A stretch of DNA of 64,000 nt from Flammeovirgaceae bacterium UBA6059 (GTDB lineage: Bacteria; Bacteroidota; Bacteroidia; Cytophagales; Cyclobacteriaceae): assembly GCA_002435755.1 (NCBI GenBank), contig DIYH01000024.1, positions 310,001 through 374,000 of the forward strand. The letters run 5' to 3'. This document shows, piece after piece, positions 54,048-61,814 of the stretch. The position numbers and the translations under genes are program-made. Numbering within the stretch: the stretch's first letter is position 1; each line of letters begins with the position of its first letter. The notes under the pieces are model-generated. The model saw only the letters and a list, made by a program, of their open reading frames with translations. It was not told the DNA's origin and made no database searches.

Positions 54048-54719
54048 ATGAGTACTGAAACTTTAGAACAAGAAGTAGTAGTCAAAGAGCCAGCAGAGCC
54101 TTTACTATCGAAACGCAGGAAAAAATTTATTACCGATCCGCTTAATGAAGACAACCCTATTACTATTCAGGTATTGGGTATTTGTTCAGCACTTGCGGTA
54201 ACTGTGAAGATGGAGCCAACTTTGGTAATGTCGATCTCAGTGGTTTTCGTAATTGTGTTTTCGAATTTGATTATCTCATTGATCAGGAACTTGGTTCCTA
54301 ATCGTGTAAGAATCATTGTACAGCTTGCCATTATTGCAACACTTGTGACGTTGGTGAGTGAGGTACTGAAAGCTTATTACTATGACATGTATAAGGTACT
54401 GGGTGCCTTTGTAGGATTGATCATTACTAACTGCATTGTGATGGGTCGATTAGAAGCATTCGCAATGGGTAACAAACCCTATGACTCTATCCTTGACGGA
54501 TTAGGTAGTGGATTTGGATATGCATGGATCATCTTGGCAGTAGCGTTCTTCAGGGAACTCTTTGGATCAGGTTCAGTCTTTGACTTCAAGGTTTTTGAAG
54601 CTATTGGGTTGAATGTTACCAATAATGGTCTGATGGTGGATTCCATTGGAGCGTTTATGGTACTTGGAATCATCATATGGGTCCAGCGAACTAAGAACGG
54701 ATACGTAGAGCACTCATAA
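54048..54719 (+). CDS. nqrD: Na+-NQR subunit D
   Basis: A 223-residue membrane subunit with six helices. The N-terminus has a polar extension (about 1-25) before DPLNEDNPITIQVLGICSALAVTVKMEP. ITNCIVMGRLEAFAMGNKPYDSILDGLGSGFGYAWIIL is the hallmark; its Cys contributes to the 2Fe-2S cluster shared with NqrE. It is followed by nqrE after 10 nt. Confidence 0.95.
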   Translation: MSTETLEQEVVVKEPAEPLLSKRRKKFITDPLNEDNPITIQVLGICSALAVTVKMEPTLVMSISVVFVIVFSNLIISLIRNLVPNRVRIIVQLAIIATLVTLVSEVLKAYYYDMYKVLGAFVGLIITNCIVMGRLEAFAMGNKPYDSILDGLGSGFGYAWIILAVAFFRELFGSGSVFDFKVFEAIGLNVTNNGLMVDSIGAFMVLGIIIWVQRTKNGYVEHS

Positions 54720-54729
54720 TTGAAAAGAC

Positions 54730-55341
54730 ATGGAAGCTATTAATATCATCATCAGGGGGGCATTTATTGACAACATGGTTTTTGCCTATTTCCTGGGTAT
54801 GTGTTCATTTCTTGCGGTATCCAAAAAAGTGTCTACAGCATTAGGCTTGGGTGCAGCTGTTATCTTTGTATTGACCATTACGGTACCCATGAACTGGCTC
54901 CTTCAGGAGTATGTATTGAGGGAAGGTGCACTTACCTGGTTAGGGGCGGATTTCGCAACGGTTGATTTGACATTCCTACAATTCATCATGTTTATTGCCA
55001 TTATTGCTGCGATGGTACAGTTGGTGGAGATGGTTGTTGAGAAGGTTTCTCCTTCATTATATGGTGCACTAGGTATCTTCCTGCCCTTGATAGCGGTAAA
55101 CTGTTCAATCCTTGGTGGATCACTTTTCATGGTGCAGAGAGACTACACCATCATTGAGGCTACTTCATTTGGATTTGGATCAGGCGTTGGTTTCTTCCTG
55201 GCGATTGTTGCGCTAGCAGCTATCAGAGAGAAATTGAAATACAGTAATGTTCCTGACGGACTCAAAGGTCTGGGTATTACAATGTTTATAACTGGTTTGA
55301 TGGGTATTGCATTTAAGGCATTTATTGGAATGACACTCTAG
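54730..55341 (+). CDS. nqrE: Na+-NQR subunit E
   Basis: A 203-residue membrane subunit with six helices, homologous to NqrD with inverted topology. Seen: NIIIRGAFIDNMVFAYFLGMCSFLAVSKKV and LPLIAVNCSILGGSLFMVQRDY, whose cysteines pair with NqrD's for the intramembrane 2Fe-2S. It is the last nqr gene here: a terminator follows at 55367 and nqrF is absent. Confidence 0.95.
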   Translation: MEAINIIIRGAFIDNMVFAYFLGMCSFLAVSKKVSTALGLGAAVIFVLTITVPMNWLLQEYVLREGALTWLGADFATVDLTFLQFIMFIAIIAAMVQLVEMVVEKVSPSLYGALGIFLPLIAVNCSILGGSLFMVQRDYTIIEATSFGFGSGVGFFLAIVALAAIREKLKYSNVPDGLKGLGITMFITGLMGIAFKAFIGMTL

Positions 55342-55366
55342 CCTAGAGTTCTAACATATTTACAAG

Positions 55367-55397
55367 AAGGCTTTGTCATATGGCAAAGCCTTTTTTT
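55367..55397 (+). terminator. Rho-independent terminator after nqrE
   Basis: AAGGCTTTG pairs with CAAAGCCTT (9 bp, 8-nt loop) and is followed by a run of T. It closes the nqr operon and also shows that the next gene cannot start at 55380, since that ATG lies in the hairpin. Confidence 0.88.
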
Positions 55398-55424
55398 GTT
55401 GATTTGCGTCAAACACCTTTGATC

Positions 55425-55991
55425 ATGAGAAAGCTCTTCAACCATTTCCTGAAAGGACTCTTGTTTATTGTTCCGATTGCCTTGACAGTTTATATTCTCT
55501 GGGTGGCGATAGGCTGGTTGGATGGCTTGTTACCTATCGACATTCCGGGCCTTGGATTGGCAATCATCCTTGGCACTACATCACTGATAGGCTATCTCGC
55601 AAGTCTTTTCTTCATCGAGCCATTTTTCATTCTCTTTGAGAGATTGGTTCAGAAGATCCCATTCATCAGTATTATATATTCTTCTCTCAAGGACTTGATG
55701 GCAGCTTTTGTAGGTGAAGAGAGGAGGTTTGACAAGGCTGTATTGGTCACTGTCAACAAGGAATCGAATCTTATGAAGCCTGGATTCATCACTAGCCATG
55801 ACCTTACGCACATAGGTCTTCCGGGAATGGTTTCGGTTTATTTTCCGCATTCCTACAACTTCTCAGGTAATGTGTACATCGTGGATAAGCAGAATATAGA
55901 GCCTATAGATACACCTAGTTCTGAGGTCATGAGGTTTATAGTGTCTGGCGGTGTTTCTGGAAGCATGAGCTTGGCTAACCAGATTAAATAG
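55425..55991 (+). CDS. DUF502-family membrane protein
   Basis: A 188-residue protein with two membrane helices (about 8-30 and 42-65) and a soluble domain: LLFIVPIALTVYILWVAIGWLDGLLP, IPFISIIYSSLKDLMAAFVGEERRFDKAVLVT, and the C-terminal MVSVYFPHSYNFSGNVYIVD and SGGVS. This matches DUF502, uncharacterised membrane proteins found across bacteria and plants. The start is set at ATG 55425, after the nqrE terminator. No operon partner. Confidence 0.88.
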   Translation: MRKLFNHFLKGLLFIVPIALTVYILWVAIGWLDGLLPIDIPGLGLAIILGTTSLIGYLASLFFIEPFFILFERLVQKIPFISIIYSSLKDLMAAFVGEERRFDKAVLVTVNKESNLMKPGFITSHDLTHIGLPGMVSVYFPHSYNFSGNVYIVDKQNIEPIDTPSSEVMRFIVSGGVSGSMSLANQIK

Positions 55992-56098
55992 CCGTCAATC
56001 AGTCAAACTTTTCCTAAATGCTTTGTGAAAAGTATTATTCTTATTTTATTTGGCTCGGTCAATGAAAGATGCCAACTACATATTACCAATTCTTCCTT

Positions 56099-56132
56099 GC
56101 CCCGTTAGGATTCCGGGTAGGCGCAGGCCTAC
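56099..56132 (+). promoter_or_regulatory. Two adjacent GC-rich hairpins in the arginine operon leader
   Basis: CCCG...CGGG (56101-56104 with 56114-56117, loop about 9 nt) is followed at once by TAGGC-GCAG-GCCTA (56118-56131; five pairs, or six using the flanking G and C). Both stand out in A/T-rich sequence 80 nt before the operon's first ATG. No T run follows, so they are not a simple terminator. A short frame MPTTYYQFFLAPLGFRVGAGLLYNQ (56069-56146) spans them; it has one Arg only. Confidence 0.35.
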
Positions 56133-56211
56133 TATATAATCAATGACGACCTACGTGGTTGTCCTCCCCAGACTTCTTTCTTAAATACCTACTTACAAAA
56201 ATTACTACACA

Positions 56212-56847
56212 ATGTATGACTTTGTCATTCAGGTAGCGAATGCAATGCATCTAAGCTACGCTGAAGAAATATGTGACGAGATCGCAGATAGCGCGCAAAA
56301 GCGGGGCACGGGTATTGCGCGTCGATCTCCGGCATATATTGAAAAGAAAATACTCGAGAACAAGGCAATTATTGCTACCACAAAGCAAGGAGACTTTGCT
56401 GGTTTTTGCTACATCGAAACCTGGAGTAATGGCGAATATCTCGCAAATTCAGGTCTGATCGTTAATCCTAAATTCCGGGAGCATGGCCTTGCCAAGAAGA
56501 TCAAAGAGCGTGCTTTCAAACATTCGCGAAAGATGTTTCCGAAAGCGAAGTTATTTGGTTTGACGACCAGCCTAGCGGTAATGAAGATCAATTCTGATTT
56601 GGGCTACCATCCAACTACCTTCCAGAGATTAACCAGTGATGAAAACTTCTGGCAGGGGTGCAGCAGTTGCGTCAACTATCATATCCTTACCAGTAAAAGT
56701 CAATCTAACTGCCTATGTACTGGTATGCTCTATGACCCTCAGGAAAAGCAGCGCAAGAAGTGGAACTTCATTACGAAATCGCGCCTTTGGGAACGATTCG
56801 TACGAATGAAAAAAACATCATTACTCACTAAAATCAAAGTGCTATGA
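56212..56847 (+). CDS. GNAT-family N-acyltransferase of the arginine operon
   Basis: A 211-residue GNAT-fold acyltransferase: GDFAGFCYIETWSNGEYLANSGLIVNPKFREHGLAKKIKERAFKHSRKMFPKAKLFGLTTS holds the acyl-CoA loop (FREHGLAKKI). The C-terminal third has a Cys cluster, GCSSC...NCLC, possibly a zinc site, and LYDP. Being first gene of the arginine operon and overlapping argG by 4 nt, it most likely acylates glutamate (N-acetyl- or N-succinylglutamate synthase), the role I recall for its Bacteroides counterpart. No other argA or argJ is in the window. It may alternatively be a general acyltransferase with a regulatory role. Confidence 0.75.
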   Translation: MYDFVIQVANAMHLSYAEEICDEIADSAQKRGTGIARRSPAYIEKKILENKAIIATTKQGDFAGFCYIETWSNGEYLANSGLIVNPKFREHGLAKKIKERAFKHSRKMFPKAKLFGLTTSLAVMKINSDLGYHPTTFQRLTSDENFWQGCSSCVNYHILTSKSQSNCLCTGMLYDPQEKQRKKWNFITKSRLWERFVRMKKTSLLTKIKVL

Positions 56848-58028
56848 AAAAGGTCGTATTGGCATATAGTGGAGGTCTTGATACTTCCTATTGTGCAAAG
56901 CACTTATCTGCTGATCTTGGATATGAGGTCCATGGCGTGACGGTCAATACCGGGAGCTTTACTAATGATGAGTTAACAGAGATTGCCAGAAAGGCTAAGA
57001 TCCTTGGTGTCGCCGACTATCGGGTGATTGATGAGACCCAGAAGTATTATGAAAAAGGAGTGAAGTATTTACTCTTTGGCAATGTCCTAAAGAACAACAC
57101 TTATCCACTTTCCGTAAGTGCCGAGCGCGTATTTCAGGCCATTGCGATAGCTGAGCGTGCGAAGAAGATCGATGCAGATGCGATAGCACACGGGAGTACA
57201 GGTGCAGGCAATGATCAGATCAGATTTGATATGATCTTTCATGCCATTTGTCCTGACAAGGAAATCATCACTCCCATTCGTGACAATACCTTGACAAGAG
57301 AGTTTGAGATTAGTTATTTGCAATCTCATGGGGTTGAAGGCGATTGGGGAAAAGCGGCTTATTCAATCAATCAAGGCCTGTGGGGCACCTCAGTTGGAGG
57401 TAAAGAGACATTGACTTCTGATCAATTTTTGCCAGAAGAAGCATTCCCTTTTCAGGTTAATGAGCAAGAGCCTATTAGTGTCAAGATAGGCTTTGAAAAA
57501 GGTGAAGCACTTCAGTTAAATGGGAAATCATACAGGGCGATTGGTTTGATCGATGAACTCAACGAAATAGCCAGTCAATATGGAATTGGGCGTGACATCC
57601 ACGTGGGAGATACCATTATTGGCATCAAAGGTCGGGTTGGATTCGTTGCAGCAGCTACTCTTATCATGATAAAAGCACATCACTTGCTCGAGAAACACAC
57701 ACTGACTAAGCAGCAACTTCAGATCAAAGATCAATTGGCCTACACTTACGGCAACTTAGTACATGAGGGTCAGTTTCTTGATCCAGCTATGCGCGACATT
57801 GAGCAGTTTCTTGAGAGTTCTCAGAAGCATGTCACTGGTGAAGTGGAGGTGCTGTTAGCCCCATACAGATTCCAAGTGCTTGGAGTCAACTCACCAAATG
57901 ATCTGATGCAGACCGGATTTGGAAGCTATGGTGAGGTAAATGAAGGTTGGACTGCTCAGGATGCTCGCGGATTTGCCAAGATCTTCGGCAATCAAACCAG
58001 AATCTATAAAAGCTTACACGATGAGTGA
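56844..58028 (+). CDS. argG: Argininosuccinate synthase
   Basis: A 394-residue argininosuccinate synthase, joining citrulline and aspartate with ATP. The N-terminal PP-loop is VVLAYSGGLDTSYC; the citrulline and aspartate sites fit AIAHGSTGAGNDQIRFD, and YSINQGLWGTSVGGKE is typical. Its start overlaps the GNAT stop (ATGA) and its end overlaps the argC start by 8 nt. Confidence 0.95.
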   Translation: MKKVVLAYSGGLDTSYCAKHLSADLGYEVHGVTVNTGSFTNDELTEIARKAKILGVADYRVIDETQKYYEKGVKYLLFGNVLKNNTYPLSVSAERVFQAIAIAERAKKIDADAIAHGSTGAGNDQIRFDMIFHAICPDKEIITPIRDNTLTREFEISYLQSHGVEGDWGKAAYSINQGLWGTSVGGKETLTSDQFLPEEAFPFQVNEQEPISVKIGFEKGEALQLNGKSYRAIGLIDELNEIASQYGIGRDIHVGDTIIGIKGRVGFVAAATLIMIKAHHLLEKHTLTKQQLQIKDQLAYTYGNLVHEGQFLDPAMRDIEQFLESSQKHVTGEVEVLLAPYRFQVLGVNSPNDLMQTGFGSYGEVNEGWTAQDARGFAKIFGNQTRIYKSLHDE

Positions 58029-58992
58029 GATTAGTGTTGGCATCATCGGAGGTGCAGGATATACGGCAGGGGAGCTTACACGGTTACTGTTGAATCATCC
58101 AAGTGCGGCAATCGCTTACAGCCAAAGTGAAAGTAATGCCGGGAATCTGATTTCATCAGTACATCAAGATATGATTGGAGAAACTGATTTGAAGTTTACG
58201 GCTGATTATGATCAAGAAGTAGATGTGGTGTTCTTGTGCAAAGGGCATGGCCAATCCCGTGCGTTCCTATCGGAAAAAGAACTCCCTGGTAGTCCTAAGA
58301 TTATCGACCTTAGTCATGATTATCGGTTAAAAGAGGCGAGTGAAGGTTTCGTTTATGGCCTACCGGAATTGAATAGCGAGGAAGTCCAAGTTGCTCATAA
58401 AGTAGCCAACCCAGGTTGCTTTGCTACTTGTATTCAACTGGGCTTGTTGCCGGCTTTTGATGCCAATGCAGTTCAGGGAGACGTTAGTATCTCTGGAATC
58501 ACTGGCTCGACAGGGGCAGGCCAATCATTGAGCCGAACTTCACACTTCAGCTGGAGGAATAACAACACTAGTGTATATAAAGCGCTCAAACACCAGCACA
58601 TATTGGAGATAGTTGAGACTGTGGTTCAATTGAAGCCAGACTTTGGTGATCAGCTTCTATTCATTCCGTACCGTGGCAACTTTGCTCGCGGTATTATTAC
58701 CACTAGTCATTTTAAGACTTCATTGAGCAATGAAGAGCTCCTTGAGTGCTATTCAAACTATTACGGTAGTGCCACATTCACGCATGTGACGGATCAAAAC
58801 CCTGATCTTAAGATGGTGGTCAACACCAATAAGGCCATCGTTTTTCCACAGGTGATCGATGGAACTGCAGTTGTGATTTCTGTAATCGATAACCTGCTTA
58901 AGGGTGCCTCTGGCCAGGCCGTGCAAAATATGAATATCATGTTCGGACTGGACGAAAGTCAGGGCCTCAATCTGAAGACATTAGCATATTAG
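58021..58992 (+). CDS. argC: N-acyl-glutamyl-phosphate reductase
   Basis: A 323-residue NADPH-dependent reductase. Seen: VGIIGGAGYTAGELTRLLLNHP for NADP binding, the catalytic Cys133 in NPGCFATCIQLGLLPAF, and TGSTGAGQSLSRTSHFSWRNNNTSVYKALKHQH. I start it at the ATG at 58021; the open frame runs further upstream inside argG without family similarity. argF' follows after 5 nt. Confidence 0.95.
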   Translation: MSEISVGIIGGAGYTAGELTRLLLNHPSAAIAYSQSESNAGNLISSVHQDMIGETDLKFTADYDQEVDVVFLCKGHGQSRAFLSEKELPGSPKIIDLSHDYRLKEASEGFVYGLPELNSEEVQVAHKVANPGCFATCIQLGLLPAFDANAVQGDVSISGITGSTGAGQSLSRTSHFSWRNNNTSVYKALKHQHILEIVETVVQLKPDFGDQLLFIPYRGNFARGIITTSHFKTSLSNEELLECYSNYYGSATFTHVTDQNPDLKMVVNTNKAIVFPQVIDGTAVVISVIDNLLKGASGQAVQNMNIMFGLDESQGLNLKTLAY

Positions 58993-58997
58993 TAACC

Positions 58998-59936
58998 ATG
59001 AAGCATTTCCTTTCCGTTGACGATGTAGATGACCCGATGATGCTGGTCAAAGAAGCCATCAACCTGAAATCCCATCCACTGGTATATGATGATCTGGGGA
59101 TAAGGAAAGTGCTGGGGCTGATCTTTTTAAACCCAAGTCTGCGTACCCGAATGAGTACGACGCGCGCCGCATACAACCTTGGGATGAATGTCATGTCATT
59201 GAATATGAGTAACGACTCATGGACCTTGGAGACAGAGGACGGGGTGGTCATGGATGGCAACTCTATCGAACATGTGAAGGATGCTGCAGCTGTGATGGGT
59301 CAATACTGTGAGGTGATAGGCATTCGGTCCTTCCCATCTCTCAAGGATCGAGAAGATGATTATGGGGAACATCTGATTAAATATTTTGCCCAGTATAGCG
59401 GTGTTCCGGTGATCAACCTGGAGTCATCGACGGTCCATCCACTTCAGTCATTGGCTGATCTCGTTACGATCGAGGAAATGAAAAAGAGGGCAAAACCAAA
59501 GGTGGTGATGACCTGGGCGCCTCATGTTAGAGCGCTACCGCAATCAGTACCTAACTCTTTCGCCGAGTGGATGAATAGAACTGATTATGAATTTGTGATA
59601 ACGCATCCTGAGGGAATGGGACTGCATCCAAAGTTTGTAGGCGATGCGACCGTCACCCATGATCAGGAAAAGGCCTTAGAAAATGCAGATTTTGTATATG
59701 TCAAGAATTGGTCGGGTTTTGAACATTATGGAGAGTTGAAGAATGATCCGTCATGGATGATCGACCTCAATAAGCTCAAGAATACCAATAATGCCAAGTT
59801 GATGCATTGTCTACCCGTGCGACGTAATGTTGTCATTGCTGATGATGCGCTGGATAGTGATCATTCGGTGATTCTCAAGCAAGCTGGGAATAGAGTATGT
59901 GCGGCTCAGGCTGTGCTTAAATCAATCCTTATGTAA
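58998..59936 (+). CDS. argF': N-acyl-ornithine (acetyl/succinyl) carbamoyltransferase
   Basis: A 312-residue transcarbamylase of the N-acetyl/N-succinylornithine type, which carbamoylates the acylated amine rather than ornithine. Carbamoyl-phosphate binding is in NPSLRTRMS; ESSTVHPLQSLADL, MTWAPHVRALPQSVPNSFAEWMNRTDYEF and MHCLPVRRNVVIAD are hallmarks of this branch. The residue known to set acyl specificity (Glu92 in the Xanthomonas acetyl enzyme, Pro90 in the Bacteroides fragilis succinyl enzyme) is Ile90 here (MDGNSIEHV). The start of argB shares one base with its stop (TAATG). Confidence 0.92.
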   Translation: MKHFLSVDDVDDPMMLVKEAINLKSHPLVYDDLGIRKVLGLIFLNPSLRTRMSTTRAAYNLGMNVMSLNMSNDSWTLETEDGVVMDGNSIEHVKDAAAVMGQYCEVIGIRSFPSLKDREDDYGEHLIKYFAQYSGVPVINLESSTVHPLQSLADLVTIEEMKKRAKPKVVMTWAPHVRALPQSVPNSFAEWMNRTDYEFVITHPEGMGLHPKFVGDATVTHDQEKALENADFVYVKNWSGFEHYGELKNDPSWMIDLNKLKNTNNAKLMHCLPVRRNVVIADDALDSDHSVILKQAGNRVCAAQAVLKSILM

Positions 59937-60733
59937 TGAGTAGAGAGCGATTACATATCGTAAAGGTCGGTGGTCAGGTGGTCAATGACTCCAAAATGAT
60001 GGCAACTTTCCTATCATCCTTTCAGCAGCTAGAAGGACTCAAGCTGTTGGTGCACGGAGGAGGTAAGCTGGCCACTCAATTGGCGAGTGACCTAGGTGTC
60101 CCGGTATCAATGATTGAAGGGCGAAGGGTGACTGATCAACAAATGATCCGTATCGTGACGATGGCTTATGCCGGGAAGGCTAATAAGACGATAGTAGCGC
60201 AATTGCAGGGAATGAATTGCAATGCGATTGGACTAACAGGAGCAGATGGTAATTTGATAGAGTCGACCATAAGACCTCCGTTGAATGGGATTGATTACGG
60301 TCTGATTGGTGATCCGGTGAAGATTAATGTGGAACTATTGTCAACGCTCCTTCATTCTGGTTTTGTCCCGGTGGTAGCGCCTTTGACCCATGATAAAAAT
60401 GGGCAGTTGCTTAACCTTAATGCAGACACCATTGCCAGTACTTTAGCCAAGACGCTTAACGAATCATTTGATGTATCGATGATTTATGCATTTGAGTTGA
60501 CGGGTGTATTAAAAGATGTAGCAATCCCTGAATCCTTGATAAAAGAGATCAACAGGATGTCATTTGAACAAATGAAAGAGAATAAAATCATTCACAGCGG
60601 CATGCTACCGAAATTAGAAAACGCCTTGGCGGTAGCGGAAAGTGGAATCTCACAAGTGGGAATTTGTAAATACGATAGCATCGCAGAACTCTCAACTTCC
60701 TCATTCGATGAATACACAAGAGTCCATGGATAG
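59936..60733 (+). CDS. argB: N-acyl-glutamate kinase
   Basis: A 265-residue amino-acid kinase. Seen: HIVKVGGQVVN, the substrate loop LLVHGGGKLATQLASDLG, and IALTGADGN-like NAIGLTGADGNLIE, LLNLNADTIASTLAKTL and KIIHSGMLPKLENALAVAESGISQVGI. It phosphorylates N-acetyl- or N-succinylglutamate. It has no N-terminal arginine-sensing helix of the hexameric type, so feedback inhibition by arginine is not predicted. It overlaps the argE-like start by 8 nt (or 26 nt with an earlier ATG). Confidence 0.93.
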   Translation: MSRERLHIVKVGGQVVNDSKMMATFLSSFQQLEGLKLLVHGGGKLATQLASDLGVPVSMIEGRRVTDQQMIRIVTMAYAGKANKTIVAQLQGMNCNAIGLTGADGNLIESTIRPPLNGIDYGLIGDPVKINVELLSTLLHSGFVPVVAPLTHDKNGQLLNLNADTIASTLAKTLNESFDVSMIYAFELTGVLKDVAIPESLIKEINRMSFEQMKENKIIHSGMLPKLENALAVAESGISQVGICKYDSIAELSTSSFDEYTRVHG

Positions 60734-61814
60734 GAACGATTCACCGAGTAACCAGGCCATCACCTTATTGAAGCAGCTCATTGCTACACAAAGCTTTAGT
60801 CGCGAGGAGGATGGTATCGCTTTATTGATTGAGGAGGCGCTAAAAACGGCTGGAGTGACTTTCCAGCGCAAAGGAAATAATATCTGGTGTTACAACAAGT
60901 ATTTAGAAGAGAAGAAAGAGACTATTCTGCTTAATAGTCATCATGATACCGTCAAACCCAATGCTGGATATACGAGGGATCCTTTTACACCAGAGATTAT
61001 CGATGATAAACTTTTTGGGTTGGGTAGTAATGATGCTGGTGGCTGCCTTGTAAGCCTGATGCAGGTGTTTCTGCATTTTCATGATAAGGAAGACCTGCCA
61101 TATAACCTCGTATATGCTGCGACTGCTGAGGAGGAGATTTCCGGTAGGGGAGGTGTCGAGTCTATCTTAGCAGAATTGCCGAAGATCAGTCTCGGGATCG
61201 TTGGCGAACCTACGGAGATGGCCATGGCCATCTCCGAAAAAGGCTTGATGGTATTGGATTGTGTCGTCACTGGCAAAGCAGGACATGCGGCCAGATCAAC
61301 GGGCATCAATGCCATATATGAAGCAATGCAAGACATTGAGTGGGTCCGTAATTACGAGTTTCCAAAAGTGTCGGAACATCTTGGGCCGATCAAAATGACT
61401 GTTACGGTCATTAATGCTGGAAGTCAACATAATGTCATCCCAGACCAATGCAGTTATGTCATTGATGTCCGTCCGACGGATGCCTATACCAACGCCGAAA
61501 CATTGGAGATCATCAAAAGTCACCTGAAAGCAGAAGTAAAGGAGCGCTCCATGCGCTTGAATCCAAGCGCTATTGCTCGAGATCATATTGCCCTGCGGGC
61601 GGCTAGTGAGCTAGGTATTCACCAATTTGGATCACCTACAACTTCTGATCAGGCTGTTATGCCTTTTCCCACCGTGAAAATGGGTCCTGGCAGGTCAGAG
61701 CGCTCGCATACGCCCGATGAGTTCATCTATGTGCGTGAGATAGGTGAAGGAATAGATGGCTACATCCAATTGATCGATAAGATATTTGAACTGGCTAAAG
61801 CACCTGCAATATGA
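60726..61814 (+). CDS. argE: M20-family deacylase of arginine synthesis (ArgE-like)
   Basis: A 362-residue zinc aminoacylase of the M20 family. Metal ligands fit ILLNSHHDTVKPNAGY (His, Asp), LGSNDAGGC (Asp), AATAEEEISG (catalytic Glu and metal Glu), VGEPTEMAMA and ERSHTPDEFI. The dimerisation lid starts KGLMVLDCVVTGKAGHAARS. It should release the acyl group from N-acetyl- or N-succinyl-citrulline or -ornithine. In a pathway with an acylornithine transcarbamylase, N-acylcitrulline is the expected substrate. Starts at 60726 or an earlier ATG at 60708 are equally possible. It overlaps argH by 4 nt (ATGA). Confidence 0.9.
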   Translation: MDRNDSPSNQAITLLKQLIATQSFSREEDGIALLIEEALKTAGVTFQRKGNNIWCYNKYLEEKKETILLNSHHDTVKPNAGYTRDPFTPEIIDDKLFGLGSNDAGGCLVSLMQVFLHFHDKEDLPYNLVYAATAEEEISGRGGVESILAELPKISLGIVGEPTEMAMAISEKGLMVLDCVVTGKAGHAARSTGINAIYEAMQDIEWVRNYEFPKVSEHLGPIKMTVTVINAGSQHNVIPDQCSYVIDVRPTDAYTNAETLEIIKSHLKAEVKERSMRLNPSAIARDHIALRAASELGIHQFGSPTTSDQAVMPFPTVKMGPGRSERSHTPDEFIYVREIGEGIDGYIQLIDKIFELAKAPAI

